Shown: piece after piece, positions 16,886 to 25,604 of the stretch | Numbering within the stretch: position 1 is the stretch's first letter | How the letters are laid out: each line of letters starts with the position of its first letter | Source of the DNA: Chloroflexota bacterium | GTDB taxonomy: Bacteria; Chloroflexota; UBA6077; JACCZL01 | DNA: 64,000 nucleotides | Assembly: GCA_020845495.1 (NCBI GenBank) | Contig: JADLFM010000233.1 | Span: forward strand, 122,825-186,824 | Direction: 5' to 3' | The notes under the pieces: model-generated | The model's database searches: none | The model's input: the letters and a program-made list of their open reading frames with translations, nothing else | Told to the model about the DNA's origin: nothing | Translations under genes and position numbers: made by a program

Positions 16886-19489
16886 CTAGCTCAGTGGAAG
16901 GGTGAAGCGGAAGGTGCTGCCCTGGCCTTCGCCGGCGCTCTCGACCCAGATTCGTCCGCCATGCGCTTCCACCAGCTCACGGGTGATGTGGAGGCCAAGG
17001 CCGAGCCCGTGCACCCGTCGCGCCGACGTCCCGACCCGGTAGAAGCGGTTGAACAACTGCCCCATCCGTTCCGGTGCGATTCCGAGGCCGCGATCGGCGA
17101 TCGACACGCGGGCATCGTCACGCTGTGCTTCGACCTGGACCACGATCTCGCCGCCATCTGGCGAGTACTTGACGGCGTTCGAGAGCAGGTTGTGGAGGAT
17201 CTGGCGCAGACGATCCGGATCCCAGTTGCCGACGATGGGTGCGGCTGGTGTGGCGAGTCGAATCTGGTGCTCGGTCGTCTGCGCCTGTGCCTGCTCGACG
17301 CTGGTCCTCGCCAACTCGACGAGGTTGATCTCACGGCGCTCCATGGCGAGTCGTCGGGCGTCGAGACGTGAGACGTCCTGAAGGTCGTCAATCAGCCGCT
17401 CGAGTTGCCGGGCCTGATTGACGATCATGTCGATCAGGCGCTCGTCGTAGCGCTCGCGCCGACGCGTCAGTTGGGCGTATCCCTTGAGCGCGGCCAGCGG
17501 GTTCCGCAGCTCGTGGGTCACGATCGAGATGAACTCGTGCTGCATCCGCTCGAGCGCCCGCCGCTCGGCGACGTCTCGCCACGTCCCGACGATAATCCCG
17601 CCACCGGGGATGTCGACTCGCCGGACGTGCGCCTCGACAGGGACGATGGTGCCATCTGTGCGGCGAAGCTCGATCTCCCCGCGCCAGCGGCCCGACTCGC
17701 GAAGGGAGATCATTTTCTGCTCGCTCTCGGCAGGATTCGCGGCGATGGTTCCGCCAGCCTCGAAAAGCTGGCGAAGCTCCTCGCGAGCGTAGCCGAGCAA
17801 CTCGACGACGGCGTCGTTGGCCGCGAGGAACCGACCGTGCGCGTCGGTGACGAAGATGGGGTCGGTGGACCGCTCGAAGAGATCGCGGTAGCGGGCCTCA
17901 GCTTCCTGGGCCTGGCGGAACAGGCGCGCGTTATCGAGCGTTAGTCCCAGCCGTCGACCAAGCTCCTCAGCGACCTGGAGGTCGTCGCGAGTGAAGCGCC
18001 GCCCGGACTCGGCGGTCGCGATGCCAAGCGCTCCGAGCACCCGTCCGCGTGCCGCCAACGGCACGACGGCCATGGATCGGAAGGCGACCGCGCGGAGCAG
18101 GCGTAGCTCGTCGTCGTTGTGCGCCCAGGCGATGAGGTGGCGATCCTCGACCTGCGTCTGAAAGGCGGCCATGCCGGTCCGAATCACCCGAGCGAGTGCC
18201 CGTTCGTCGGTCAGGTGGATCTGGAAGCGGCGCCGCACCTCGCGCGCCCAGACTACAGTTGCCGGGTCTGCATGGGCCACGACCGCCAGCTCGATCGTGT
18301 CGTCAGGACTGACGAGGTCCACAGTACACCAGTCGGCGAAGCTCGAGGCAACGAGGTCGGCCACCCGATGCAGGATCTCGGCCTCGTCCAACGAGCCTGC
18401 CAACGCCGCGCCGGCGGCCACCAGGAAGCGCTGGCGATCCTCGGCGCGCTTCTGCTCGCTGATATCCTCGGCGGTGCCGGCGAAGTATACGATCGCGCCG
18501 GTCTCATCGCGGACCGGAAAGCCGCGGTCACGCACCCAGCCGATGCTGCCGTCGGGGCGAAGGACGCGGTACTCTTGCGTGTACGGGCCGGCTGGGACCA
18601 CTGCCAGAGCCGCTCGTACACGCGCACGGTCGGCCGGGTGGACCACGTCGATGAAACGAGTCAGGTCGGTGTAGACGTGGCGGGCGGTCTGACCGTACAC
18701 GCGCTCGTAGGACGGGCTGACGTAGAGCAACCGGTACCTGCGCGAGTCGGTGATCCAGAATACATCCTCGCTCTGCTCGGCCAGCCCCCGAAAGCGGCGC
18801 TCGCTAATCACGAGCGCGGTCTCGATTCGCTTGCGCTCGGTGATGTCGGTGACGAGGCCAAGGATGCGCCCGGAGACGGACAGGTCGCCGCTCTGGCCGG
18901 GGACGATGGCGGCGTCGCCCGCGATCCAGCGGACCGCTCCGTCCGGTCGGACGATCCGGTACTCGACCTCGATCGGGCCGCCCCGGGCGATCGCCTCGCG
19001 CACCTCGGTGGTGAGCCGCTCGACGTCATCTTCATGGATGAGCGAGCGTGCCAGAGCGAGTGACGGCATGGCCGTAGAGGGTAGCCCGAGCAGGCGGGTG
19101 ACGCCCTCCGACCAACGGAGCACGCCGGTCGACGGCTCGAAATCGACGACGCCCGCTCGGGCCTGTTCGAGGGCCAGACGGAGCCAGGCTTCGCGCTCCA
19201 CGCGCATGGCCTCGCCGGAGCCGCTCTTGTCCGAGTCCTCGCGTCGCACCTGGCGTGACACGGTAAGGCGCTGGACGTCGGCGCGTCGGATGCGAAGCGC
19301 GCCGGAAGCGTCGCGGAGCACGTCGATCCCGTGCGTGCGGATCCGCCGTCGAACGGTGGACGGGCTTACGCCCAGGAGCCTGGACACATCCGCGACCGTG
19401 CAAGAGTCGTCCACGGCGCCGCTCGAAGGCGTCTGATTGCCTGGACCGCCGGCCGCCGCACGGCTGCTCATGTGTGCTGAGGGTACCAT
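16886..19489 (-). CDS. sensor histidine kinase with N-terminal HTH, PAS-PAS-GAF-PAS
   Basis: 867 aa (ATG 19489; ATG 19471 is also possible). Domains in order: an excisionase/MerR-type helix-turn-helix (about 30-78; CTVADVSRLLGVSPSTVRRR), PAS (about 100-215, LRWSEGVTRLLGLP), PAS (about 225-350, YAGTAEDISEQ-like C-cap), GAF (about 360-520), PAS (about 525-640), HisKA with the phospho-acceptor in THELRNPLAALKG (His near 657) and an HATPase with N-box LHNLLSNAVKYSPDG, DRGLGIAPERMG and HGLGLGLHITRELVEAHGG. No membrane segment is seen, so it is probably a soluble sensor of redox, ligand or energy state. No response regulator lies nearby. A DNA-binding-type HTH on a kinase is uncommon. Confidence 0.9.
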   Translation of the reverse strand: MVPSAHMSSRAAAGGPGNQTPSSGAVDDSCTVADVSRLLGVSPSTVRRRIRTHGIDVLRDASGALRIRRADVQRLTVSRQVRREDSDKSGSGEAMRVEREAWLRLALEQARAGVVDFEPSTGVLRWSEGVTRLLGLPSTAMPSLALARSLIHEDDVERLTTEVREAIARGGPIEVEYRIVRPDGAVRWIAGDAAIVPGQSGDLSVSGRILGLVTDITERKRIETALVISERRFRGLAEQSEDVFWITDSRRYRLLYVSPSYERVYGQTARHVYTDLTRFIDVVHPADRARVRAALAVVPAGPYTQEYRVLRPDGSIGWVRDRGFPVRDETGAIVYFAGTAEDISEQKRAEDRQRFLVAAGAALAGSLDEAEILHRVADLVASSFADWCTVDLVSPDDTIELAVVAHADPATVVWAREVRRRFQIHLTDERALARVIRTGMAAFQTQVEDRHLIAWAHNDDELRLLRAVAFRSMAVVPLAARGRVLGALGIATAESGRRFTRDDLQVAEELGRRLGLTLDNARLFRQAQEAEARYRDLFERSTDPIFVTDAHGRFLAANDAVVELLGYAREELRQLFEAGGTIAANPAESEQKMISLRESGRWRGEIELRRTDGTIVPVEAHVRRVDIPGGGIIVGTWRDVAERRALERMQHEFISIVTHELRNPLAALKGYAQLTRRRERYDERLIDMIVNQARQLERLIDDLQDVSRLDARRLAMERREINLVELARTSVEQAQAQTTEHQIRLATPAAPIVGNWDPDRLRQILHNLLSNAVKYSPDGGEIVVQVEAQRDDARVSIADRGLGIAPERMGQLFNRFYRVGTSARRVHGLGLGLHITRELVEAHGGRIWVESAGEGQGSTFRFTLPLS

Positions 19490-19567
19490 CGGTCTGGCGC
19501 ATCGTCAACGCGCAGGGATGCCGCTTTGCTGGCTGACCCGGCTGGCCGCTCAGTCGACATCATGCGG

Positions 19568-21085
19568 TCAACGAGCGGGGCCGGCGTGGCGCGGTTCCCG
19601 GGCGACCGGGCCGGGGAAGACCGATGCGAGCGCCTCGGCAAACGGGTAGTCGCCGAGCACCCGCCCGACCGGATCGACGAGCACCAGGTTCGTGTGTCCC
19701 CACCGATCCGGCCGGCCGCCGAGCGCGAAGAGCGCGGCCGTCTTGACCTGGTCGTCCTGGTTCCAGGGGATCCAGCCCTCGGCAGGGGCGCCATCAGCCG
19801 GCCCATCGAAGGCGAGCCGGACGTACTCGGCGAAGCGGGCATCGTCGAGTGTGGCGTAGTCGGCGTCGTTCGAGCGAGGGTCCTGACTGCGAGCGTGCCG
19901 CCAGCCGGTCTCGGTCACGTAGACGGGCAGGTCGCGCTCGAGGCCAAGCTGATGCAACTTCCAGATCTCCCAGCGATAGCCGTTGACCCCACGATTTGGC
20001 AGGCCCGGCGGTGGCGCGTCGCGCTCCGGCGCACCCGGCCGCACGTCGTCGATCTTGAACGCCTGCTCGCCGGGCGATGCCGCGAACGGTCCGAGCGGGT
20101 ACGCGTGGCTGGCCCAGCCGTCGAGTTGGCGGAAAATGTCCGGCACCTCGGCGGCCATCCCCTCCATGAACCGTTCGGCATCGATACTAAAGGTAGTCTC
20201 GAACGTCTGGCTGGGCGCGTACGCGTCGAGGCCGGCGTTCAGCACCTGGACGTTGACCGCCGAGACGCGCCGAAGCGCCTGCCCAACGTCGCGCAAGTAG
20301 CGGGCGTAGGCGGCCGGGTTCGGGGAGCCGCCCCACTCGTCGGGCCGATTCGGCTCGTTCCCCACGGTGATTAGCACCGTATCGGTGCGCCAGTCGATGG
20401 CGTCGAAGAAGCGACGGACGCGGTCCGCCTCGCCGCGATAGCTCAGGCCATCGGCGTCTGGGGTGGGGGGCACCCACCACTGGTTGCGCTCATCCTTGAA
20501 GGTGGCGAGCCGGACGATCGGGATGAGGCCGGCCTGCGCGCAGAGGTCGAAGAAGGTTTGCCAGGATTCGGGCCGCAGATCGTTGGAGCGGATGACCTCG
20601 ACGACGAAGCCGCGCGGCCCGACGAGGTGGGCGGCAGCCGCGACGTGCTCTGCCCAGACGGATTCGGGCCAGCGAGTACTTCCGTCGTCCAACAGGAGGT
20701 GGACGCCACGCTTGTTGACGGCGACGGGGCCGGGTGTGGTCGTTGGAGGGAGCGTTGCGGCTGACGGCGTGGCCGACGCCGTGCCTGTCGCACTGGCTGC
20801 TGGAGCGGCCGTCGCGGTCGTAGGCGCGGCGGCGACCGGCGATCCGACCGGTGAAGCGGCCGGTGAAGCGGCCGGTGAAGCGGCCGGTGAAGCGGCCGGT
20901 GAAGCGGCCGGCGACGGCGACGCAGCGGCCTGGGTGGTCGGGCTCGCAGTGGGTGTCGGCGTGGGCGCGGGCGGTGGAAGGCACCCTGCGAGCAGGGCCA
21001 TCAGCACAAGGCTCAGCACACGGGCCAGGCTCGCGAGTGACGGGCCTGCCGCTCGACGCCGGCGGGGAGCGTGTTCCGGGCGCAT
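19568..21085 (-). CDS. secreted lipoprotein with glycosidase-like TIM barrel
   Basis: 505 aa from ATG 21085. The lipobox is LLAGC after a hydrophobic stretch (LARVLSLVLMALLAGC). A linker rich in Ala, Ser, Pro and Thr (about 38-125) contains a repeated ASPA unit. The globular domain (about 130-505) shows two hallmarks of clan GH-A glycosidases: ITVGNEPNRPDEWGG with the acid/base Glu and YVTETGWRHARS with the nucleophile Glu. Aromatic residues around these sites (WWVPP, WASHAYPLG) would fit a sugar cleft. It is probably tethered to the outer membrane face and acts on polysaccharide, though it could be a degenerate barrel with another role. It diverges from the serine hydrolase gene. Confidence 0.8.
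   Translation of the reverse strand: MRPEHAPRRRRAAGPSLASLARVLSLVLMALLAGCLPPPAPTPTPTASPTTQAAASPSPAASPAASPAASPAASPAASPVGSPVAAAPTTATAAPAASATGTASATPSAATLPPTTTPGPVAVNKRGVHLLLDDGSTRWPESVWAEHVAAAAHLVGPRGFVVEVIRSNDLRPESWQTFFDLCAQAGLIPIVRLATFKDERNQWWVPPTPDADGLSYRGEADRVRRFFDAIDWRTDTVLITVGNEPNRPDEWGGSPNPAAYARYLRDVGQALRRVSAVNVQVLNAGLDAYAPSQTFETTFSIDAERFMEGMAAEVPDIFRQLDGWASHAYPLGPFAASPGEQAFKIDDVRPGAPERDAPPPGLPNRGVNGYRWEIWKLHQLGLERDLPVYVTETGWRHARSQDPRSNDADYATLDDARFAEYVRLAFDGPADGAPAEGWIPWNQDDQVKTAALFALGGRPDRWGHTNLVLVDPVGRVLGDYPFAEALASVFPGPVAREPRHAGPAR
20850..20909. repeat. 12-bp tandem repeat in the lipoprotein linker
   Basis: Five perfect copies of GGTGAAGCGGCC, read on the minus strand as repeated ASPA. 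The perfect identity at nucleotide level shows recent expansion, so linker length probably varies between strains. Confidence 0.9.
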
Positions 21086-21096
21086 TGGCGTGCTGA

Positions 21097-21102
21097 AGTG
21101 TA
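21097..21102 (-). promoter_or_regulatory. possible -10 box (TACACT), near-leaderless start of the glycosidase-like gene
   Basis: TACACT lies only 11 nt upstream of ATG 21085 on the minus strand, which would place the transcript start within about 5 nt of the start codon. No Shine-Dalgarno sequence is present between them. Confidence 0.35.
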
Positions 21103-21172
21103 CTGGTCGGAGCCGCCTTCCGGCCGTGATGACCCCTGCGCGCATGCGCCGACGACTCGGGGCCGTCGCTGC

Positions 21173-21178
21173 TAGAAT
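21173..21178 (+). promoter_or_regulatory. possible -10 box (TAGAAT) for the serine hydrolase gene
   Basis: TAGAAT matches the consensus at five of six positions and lies 33 nt upstream of ATG 21212. The leader contains GGAGAGG as ribosome binding site. No matching -35 box is seen. Confidence 0.4.
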
Positions 21179-21211
21179 CGACACTGGGGGGCTGCTGTTT
21201 CGGAGAGGCGC

Positions 21212-22021
21212 ATGAGTGAGCTGACGACGACGCTGGAGGCGCGAGTTCGCCAGATCGATGCCGGGTTTGACGGGCGCCTTGGGGTCGTCATCCACCGTCT
21301 GGGCGATGCCAGCCCGCTCGTCTATCTACATGGCGGCCGGCATTTTCCCTCAGCGAGTGTCATCAAGCTCTCGATCCTCTGGACGTTCTTCGAACAGGCT
21401 GAGCGGGGCGCCCTCAACCCCGCCGAGCCCTGGACCCTCTCTGTGCACGAGCGTGCCCAGGGCTCGGGCGTGCTGCGGCTCCTGGATGGCGGAGCGCGGC
21501 TGACGCTGCGCGACCTGGCCACGCTGATGATCGTCGTGAGCGACAACGTTGCGACCAACGTGCTGATCGACCGTCTCGGCCTGACCGTCATCAGTGCGAC
21601 GCTCGACCGGCTTGGCCTTGCCGACACCCGCCTTCAGCGACGCATGTTCGACTTCGAGGCGCGCGAACGTGGCCTGGACAACGTCACCACGCCGACCGAC
21701 ACAGCGGCCTTGCTGCTCCGCTTTGCCCGCGGCGACGGCCTGTCGGACGCGTCGGCGGCCTGCGCCCGCGATATCCTGCTCGGTCAGCAGTTGAACGCCG
21801 GCCTGCCAGCGCGCCTGCCCTTCGGGACGGCCGTCGCGCACAAGACGGGCGGACTGCCCGGCCTGTTCCACGACGCCGGCTGGATCGAGCACGGGGGCGA
21901 GCGGGTCGTGGTGGCAGCCTTCACGGACGGACTGGCGAACGACGGCGATGGCGCGGCGGCGCTCGCGGCCATCGGCGAGGCGGTCTGGCGCTGGCTGATC
22001 GCCCCGGAAGGCCGCTTCTGA
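21212..22021 (+). CDS. serine hydrolase, class A beta-lactamase-like
   Basis: 269 aa from ATG 21212 with GGAGAGG upstream. All three active-site motifs of the class A/penicillin-binding fold are visible: SVIK (Ser49, Lys52), SDN (110-112) and KTG (211-213). The length matches the family, but there is no signal peptide, so the protein appears cytoplasmic. That argues against a resistance beta-lactamase and for an esterase- or peptidase-like role; the omega-loop Glu of true beta-lactamases is not obvious. The DUF5946 gene follows after 32 nt and is probably co-transcribed. Confidence 0.85.
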   Translation: MSELTTTLEARVRQIDAGFDGRLGVVIHRLGDASPLVYLHGGRHFPSASVIKLSILWTFFEQAERGALNPAEPWTLSVHERAQGSGVLRLLDGGARLTLRDLATLMIVVSDNVATNVLIDRLGLTVISATLDRLGLADTRLQRRMFDFEARERGLDNVTTPTDTAALLLRFARGDGLSDASAACARDILLGQQLNAGLPARLPFGTAVAHKTGGLPGLFHDAGWIEHGGERVVVAAFTDGLANDGDGAAALAAIGEAVWRWLIAPEGRF

Positions 22022-22053
22022 GCGCCATCGCAGGCGCTGCCGGAGGGTGCTGG

Positions 22054-22587
22054 GTGACGCGGACGTGTGCGCAGTGCGGGGCGGCGCTGCCGGACGACAC
22101 GACGTGCCAGGCTCTGTTCGACCGGTGTCTAGCCAGGGAGTTCGAGGATCCGGCCTACGGGGCTGTGCATCATCTGACCGTCCCCGCCTACTTGCTCCAA
22201 CACAACGGGTACTCGCGCAGTGGCTGGCTCGAAGCGCGGCGCCTGCTCGATGGTTTCGTGCAGGGCGGACTGACGCCATCCGAGGCGCGGCGACAGTCCG
22301 CACGGGCTGTGGCGCGGCGAAAGCAGAGCGCGTCGTCGGCGAACGGTGGCCGCGCCCAGGGTAGTCGCAGCAGCCCAAAGCTCGATAGGGCGGACCGCGT
22401 GCAATGGACGGCGAACATCGGTGATGTCCGTCTGGAGCACGCTGACGTCTACTGTGACGACGTGCGGCGCTGGGCGGCCCGCGTCGTCGCCGACGCCTCG
22501 GCGCTGGTGAGACGCCTCGGCGCTGGTGAGACGCCTCGGCGCTGGATGCGAGCGCCGGCTACAGAGCTGAGCGCTAGCGCGGGCTAA
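22054..22587 (+). CDS. DUF5946 family protein
   Basis: 177 aa from GTG 22054 with GGAGG upstream. The N-terminus has four cysteines (C5, C8, C18, C25) around CGAALPDDTTC, then FEDPAYGAVHHLTVPAYLLQ, the conserved DUF5946 core. The cysteines and histidines suggest metal binding; no function is established. The C-terminal part contains three copies of a 19-nt tandem repeat, which are read in three different frames, so this tail is probably not ancestral. The stop TAA overlaps the stop of the convergent Gfo/Idh/MocA gene by 4 nt. Confidence 0.75.
   Translation: MTRTCAQCGAALPDDTTCQALFDRCLAREFEDPAYGAVHHLTVPAYLLQHNGYSRSGWLEARRLLDGFVQGGLTPSEARRQSARAVARRKQSASSANGGRAQGSRSSPKLDRADRVQWTANIGDVRLEHADVYCDDVRRWAARVVADASALVRRLGAGETPRRWMRAPATELSASAG
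22492..22548. repeat. 19-nt tandem repeat, three copies, inside the DUF5946 gene
   Basis: Copies of GACGCCTCGGCGCTGGTGA at 22492-22510, 22511-22529 and 22530-22548 (the last ends GGATG). Since 19 is not a multiple of three, each copy is translated differently (DASALV, RRLGAGE, TPRRW). Confidence 0.9.
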
Positions 22588-23606
22588 AGTCGTACCTCGC
22601 GGCCCGTCCGAATCGACTCCTCGGCGGCGAGGCAGAGCAGGACAGCGGCCCGCCCGTCCTCGGCGGACGTGGCCGGCGACTCGCCCCGCTCGATCGCCCG
22701 CACGAACTGCGCGATCTCGCGTTCCAGGTCGCCGGCTTCCGTCGGCACGCCATCGGCCCGTAACTCTTCACACATGTCGGCGATGGCCAACTCGATGCGG
22801 AACGTGGGAGTCTCGCTGCGGTCGCTCGCGCCGTCCCAGACGACACGGATCGCTCCTTCGCTACCCATCACCTGTGCTATCAGGTGGTGCTCGGCGCCGG
22901 CCGTCGTCTGGGTGATGGTCGCGAAGCCGCCGTCTGGGAAGCTGACGAGCGCCGCGACGTTCTCGTCCAGGGGCCGTGATGCTTCTCCACTGTTGCCCCG
23001 TGCGTAGACCGCCGTCGGCGGTCCCAGGCTGGCGAGGTACCAGCAGGCGAGGTCGAACCAGTGGACCGGCTCCTCCAGGAGCCAGGAGCCGACGCGGGCC
23101 GGGTCGTGACGCCAGCCGCGAGATCCTGGCCGAAAGCTGCGCCGCCAGAGGGTGATCGTGCAGGCACGCGGCCGGCCGATCCGACCGCGCTCGATCTCCT
23201 GCTTGACACGGCCCCAGAGCGGTGAGAGCCGTAACTCGTGGCCGACACCAACGACCTTGCCGCATCTCCGTGCCGTCTCCAGAATCGCGTCGCAGCCGGC
23301 GCGCGTCGTCGCGAGCGGTTTCTCCACGAGGACGTGGCAGCCGGCCTCCAGCGCGGCCAGGGCGGCGCCGGCGTGCGCGGCATTCGGCGCGACCACGTCG
23401 ACAACGTCGAGGCGCAGGTCAGGTTGGGCGAGCATGGCGCGGTCATCGGCGAAAGCGGGCACGCCAAGCTCGGCTTCGGCGCGGCGCGCAGATGCTTCGT
23501 CCGATACCGCGACGGCCGCCAGTTCGGCGCCCGGCGTGGCGCGGATCGCCGCCGCATGCACCGCCCCCCAACGTCCCAGCCCGACCAGCCCAAAGCGGAG
23601 CGTCAC
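22584..23606 (-). CDS. Gfo/Idh/MocA family oxidoreductase
   Basis: 340 aa from GTG 23606 with GAGGAG upstream. The NAD(P)-binding Rossmann motif is GLVGLGRWGAVHA near the start, the conserved lysine motif is VEKPLATT (about 95-102), and the C-terminal beta-sheet domain contains HWFDLACWYLASLG with the active-site-type His/Asp. The family oxidises or reduces sugars, inositols and related polyols. It lies 18 nt downstream of a sugar permease gene in an operon, so it probably acts on the imported substrate. Confidence 0.9.
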   Translation of the reverse strand: MTLRFGLVGLGRWGAVHAAAIRATPGAELAAVAVSDEASARRAEAELGVPAFADDRAMLAQPDLRLDVVDVVAPNAAHAGAALAALEAGCHVLVEKPLATTRAGCDAILETARRCGKVVGVGHELRLSPLWGRVKQEIERGRIGRPRACTITLWRRSFRPGSRGWRHDPARVGSWLLEEPVHWFDLACWYLASLGPPTAVYARGNSGEASRPLDENVAALVSFPDGGFATITQTTAGAEHHLIAQVMGSEGAIRVVWDGASDRSETPTFRIELAIADMCEELRADGVPTEAGDLEREIAQFVRAIERGESPATSAEDGRAAVLLCLAAEESIRTGREVRL

Positions 23607-23624
23607 CAGACCACTCCTCTCGCG

Positions 23625-24518
23625 TTATCCCTTGAGCGCCCCGCCAGTCAGGCCGCGCACCACGTATCGCTGGAGGGCCAGTACCAGCAGGACCGTTGGC
23701 AGCAGCCCGACCAGGCAGATCGCCATCATCAGGGTGTAGAAGACGTAGAAGTCCGACACCAGACCAGCCAGGATCACCGGGATCGTCATGACCTCCGGGC
23801 GGGACGCTACGATCAACGGTACCAGCAACTCGTGCCAGGAGAGAATGAAGACGATCACCCCGGTCGCGGCGAGCCCCGGCGCCGAGAGTGGCAAGACCAC
23901 CCGCGCGAACGCGCCCATCCGGCTACAGCCGTCGATGCGAGCAGCGTCCTCGAGCTCGTGGGGGAAGGCCGCAAAGTAGGCCACCAGAATCCAGATCGCA
24001 TAGGGCAGGAGCAGCCCGACCTCGGTGATGATGATGCCGGAAAGTGAGTTCAGCATCCCCAGGCGCCGGAGCATCACGTAGAGCGGCACCATCAGCACCA
24101 CGATCGGTACCATCCGGCTCGCCAGGTTGGCGTACATGAATCCCCGTGTCCAACGAAACGGGAGCCGGCAGACGGCGTAGGCGGCCAGCGCGCCGAAGAC
24201 GAGCGTCAGCAGGGTAACGAGCGTCGCCACGACCACGCTATTGCCGAACGCCTGCGGGAAGAGCCGCAAGCTGGCCGGGAAGTAGCTGGCCTGCTCGAAG
24301 ATGCGCTCGCCGCGCGGCCCGCCGCCAAGCAAGAGCTCGAAGTTCGCAAGCGTGATCTCCTTTGGGAACGGGTTGGTCACATCCGAGAGGATTGCCCGTT
24401 CGGTCTGGACGCTCCCGAACAGAACTGCCACCAGCGGCAGCGTCAGGAACAGGATCGCCAGGACGTTGAGCCCTTCGAGTGCGATCCGCGACCGGCGCGA
24501 GCGTCGTCGGTACGCCAT
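23625..24518 (-). CDS. carbohydrate ABC transporter permease (MalG-like)
   Basis: 297 aa from ATG 24518 with GGGGAGA upstream. It has six predicted membrane segments, the first at about 16-35 (VLAILFLTLPLVAVLFGSV). The cytoplasmic coupling EAA motif is EDAARIDGCSRMGAFARVVL (about 191-210). It belongs to the CUT1-type importer family. It follows the first permease after about 108 nt, which hold a 17-bp repeat. The ATPase is missing from the operon, as in systems that share an MsmK-type ATPase. Confidence 0.92.
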   Translation of the reverse strand: MAYRRRSRRSRIALEGLNVLAILFLTLPLVAVLFGSVQTERAILSDVTNPFPKEITLANFELLLGGGPRGERIFEQASYFPASLRLFPQAFGNSVVVATLVTLLTLVFGALAAYAVCRLPFRWTRGFMYANLASRMVPIVVLMVPLYVMLRRLGMLNSLSGIIITEVGLLLPYAIWILVAYFAAFPHELEDAARIDGCSRMGAFARVVLPLSAPGLAATGVIVFILSWHELLVPLIVASRPEVMTIPVILAGLVSDFYVFYTLMMAICLVGLLPTVLLVLALQRYVVRGLTGGALKG

Positions 24519-24542
24519 GGTCGGTTTCTCTCCCCTCAGCGC

Positions 24543-24586
24543 TGTCGGGCGGGCGTTACTGTCGGGCGGGCGTTATTGTCGGGCAG
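24543..24586. repeat. 17-bp tandem repeat between two permease genes
   Basis: TGTCGGGCGGGCGTTAC, then a second copy with one change (final T), then a partial third. It lies within 25-70 nt upstream of the ATG of the second permease, so it forms part of the intercistronic mRNA. Confidence 0.85.
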
Positions 24587-24626
24587 AGGCTCCGCGGGCG
24601 AAGGCTCAGCGGGCGGAACATGACGC

Positions 24627-25583
24627 TCAGGCGTGCTGCACGTCTCGATAGAGGAATCGGACGTAGATAAACGCGATGACGAAGACGATCGCCGCCAGGA
24701 CATACGCTGCCGCCGCGCCGATCCCGATCTCGAACGGTGGCTGGAAGGTGGTCCGGTAGATGTACCAGGCCGCCGTCCAGGTCGCGTTACCGGGGCCGCC
24801 GCCGGTGATGGCGAAGATCTCGTCGAACACGGTGAAGGCGAAGCTGGTCCGGAGTACCAGGACGACGGCGACCGTCGGCAGGAGCAGCGGCAGGGTGATG
24901 CCGCGAAATCGCTGCCAGCCTCCTGCGCCGTCAATCTCGGCCGCTTCGTACAACTCTTCTGGGATGCCTTGCAGGGTCGCGTGGAAGAGCAGGACCGCAA
25001 AGGGCACGGTTCGCCAGATGTACGGTACCGTCACCAGCAGCAGCGCCAGGTCGGCATTGCCGGTCCATTGCACGTAATCGTCGATCAGGAACAGGTTGTA
25101 GAGCAGCGCGTTCAGGTAGCCGTACTTCGAGTTGTAGATGAACGACCAGAGCAGGCCGTTGACGATCGGCGGGACCGCCCAGGGCAGGAGGATCAGCACG
25201 CGCGTGACCCGGGAGAGCGCGATGCCCTGCTCGTTGATGAGGAGCGCCAGCGCCATACCCAGGAGTAGTTCGGCGGCGACGGAGATCGCGACGAACACGA
25301 AGGTGTGCTGGAGCGAGAGTCGGAAGACGTCGTCGGAGAGCAGCGCCCCGACGTTGGCAAGCCCGACGAATGGCATCTCCCCCGAGCGCAGTTCGCTCGC
25401 GCCCACCCGATGAAACACCAGGACCAGCGCGAACGAGAGCGGGTAGGCGACGATCGCCAGCAGGAAGATCATGGCCGGCGACGTCAGCAATGCGGCGAGC
25501 GGGCCGGCCCCAATCTCGCCGCGCTGAGCTTGCGGACTGAGGACCGCCGTTCTCGGTTCGGGCGCCACCTCGTGCTGAATCAT
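24627..25583 (-). CDS. sugar ABC transporter permease (MalF-like)
   Basis: 318 aa from ATG 25583, preferred because GGGGGG stands just upstream; ATG 25604 would add seven residues without a ribosome binding site. Six membrane segments are predicted, with the EAA motif EELYEAAEIDGAGGWQRFRG (about 210-229). It pairs with the downstream permease to form the channel of a CUT1-type sugar importer. The binding protein gene lies upstream, across a hairpin-rich gap of 138 nt. Confidence 0.92.
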   Translation of the reverse strand: MIQHEVAPEPRTAVLSPQAQRGEIGAGPLAALLTSPAMIFLLAIVAYPLSFALVLVFHRVGASELRSGEMPFVGLANVGALLSDDVFRLSLQHTFVFVAISVAAELLLGMALALLINEQGIALSRVTRVLILLPWAVPPIVNGLLWSFIYNSKYGYLNALLYNLFLIDDYVQWTGNADLALLLVTVPYIWRTVPFAVLLFHATLQGIPEELYEAAEIDGAGGWQRFRGITLPLLLPTVAVVLVLRTSFAFTVFDEIFAITGGGPGNATWTAAWYIYRTTFQPPFEIGIGAAAAYVLAAIVFVIAFIYVRFLYRDVQHA

Positions 25584-25604
25584 GCCGCCCCCCACGGGAG
25601 CCAT

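Noticed and set aside
16885..16905. tRNA-like D-arm sequence (TAGCTCAGTGG)
   Set aside because: It falls in the conserved C-terminus of the histidine kinase gene, and no matching anticodon arm, T-arm or acceptor stem follows within 80 nt.
19526..20374. 282-codon open frame opposite the glycosidase-like gene
   Set aside because: The opposite strand carries a lipobox and both catalytic Glu motifs; this frame has no domain.
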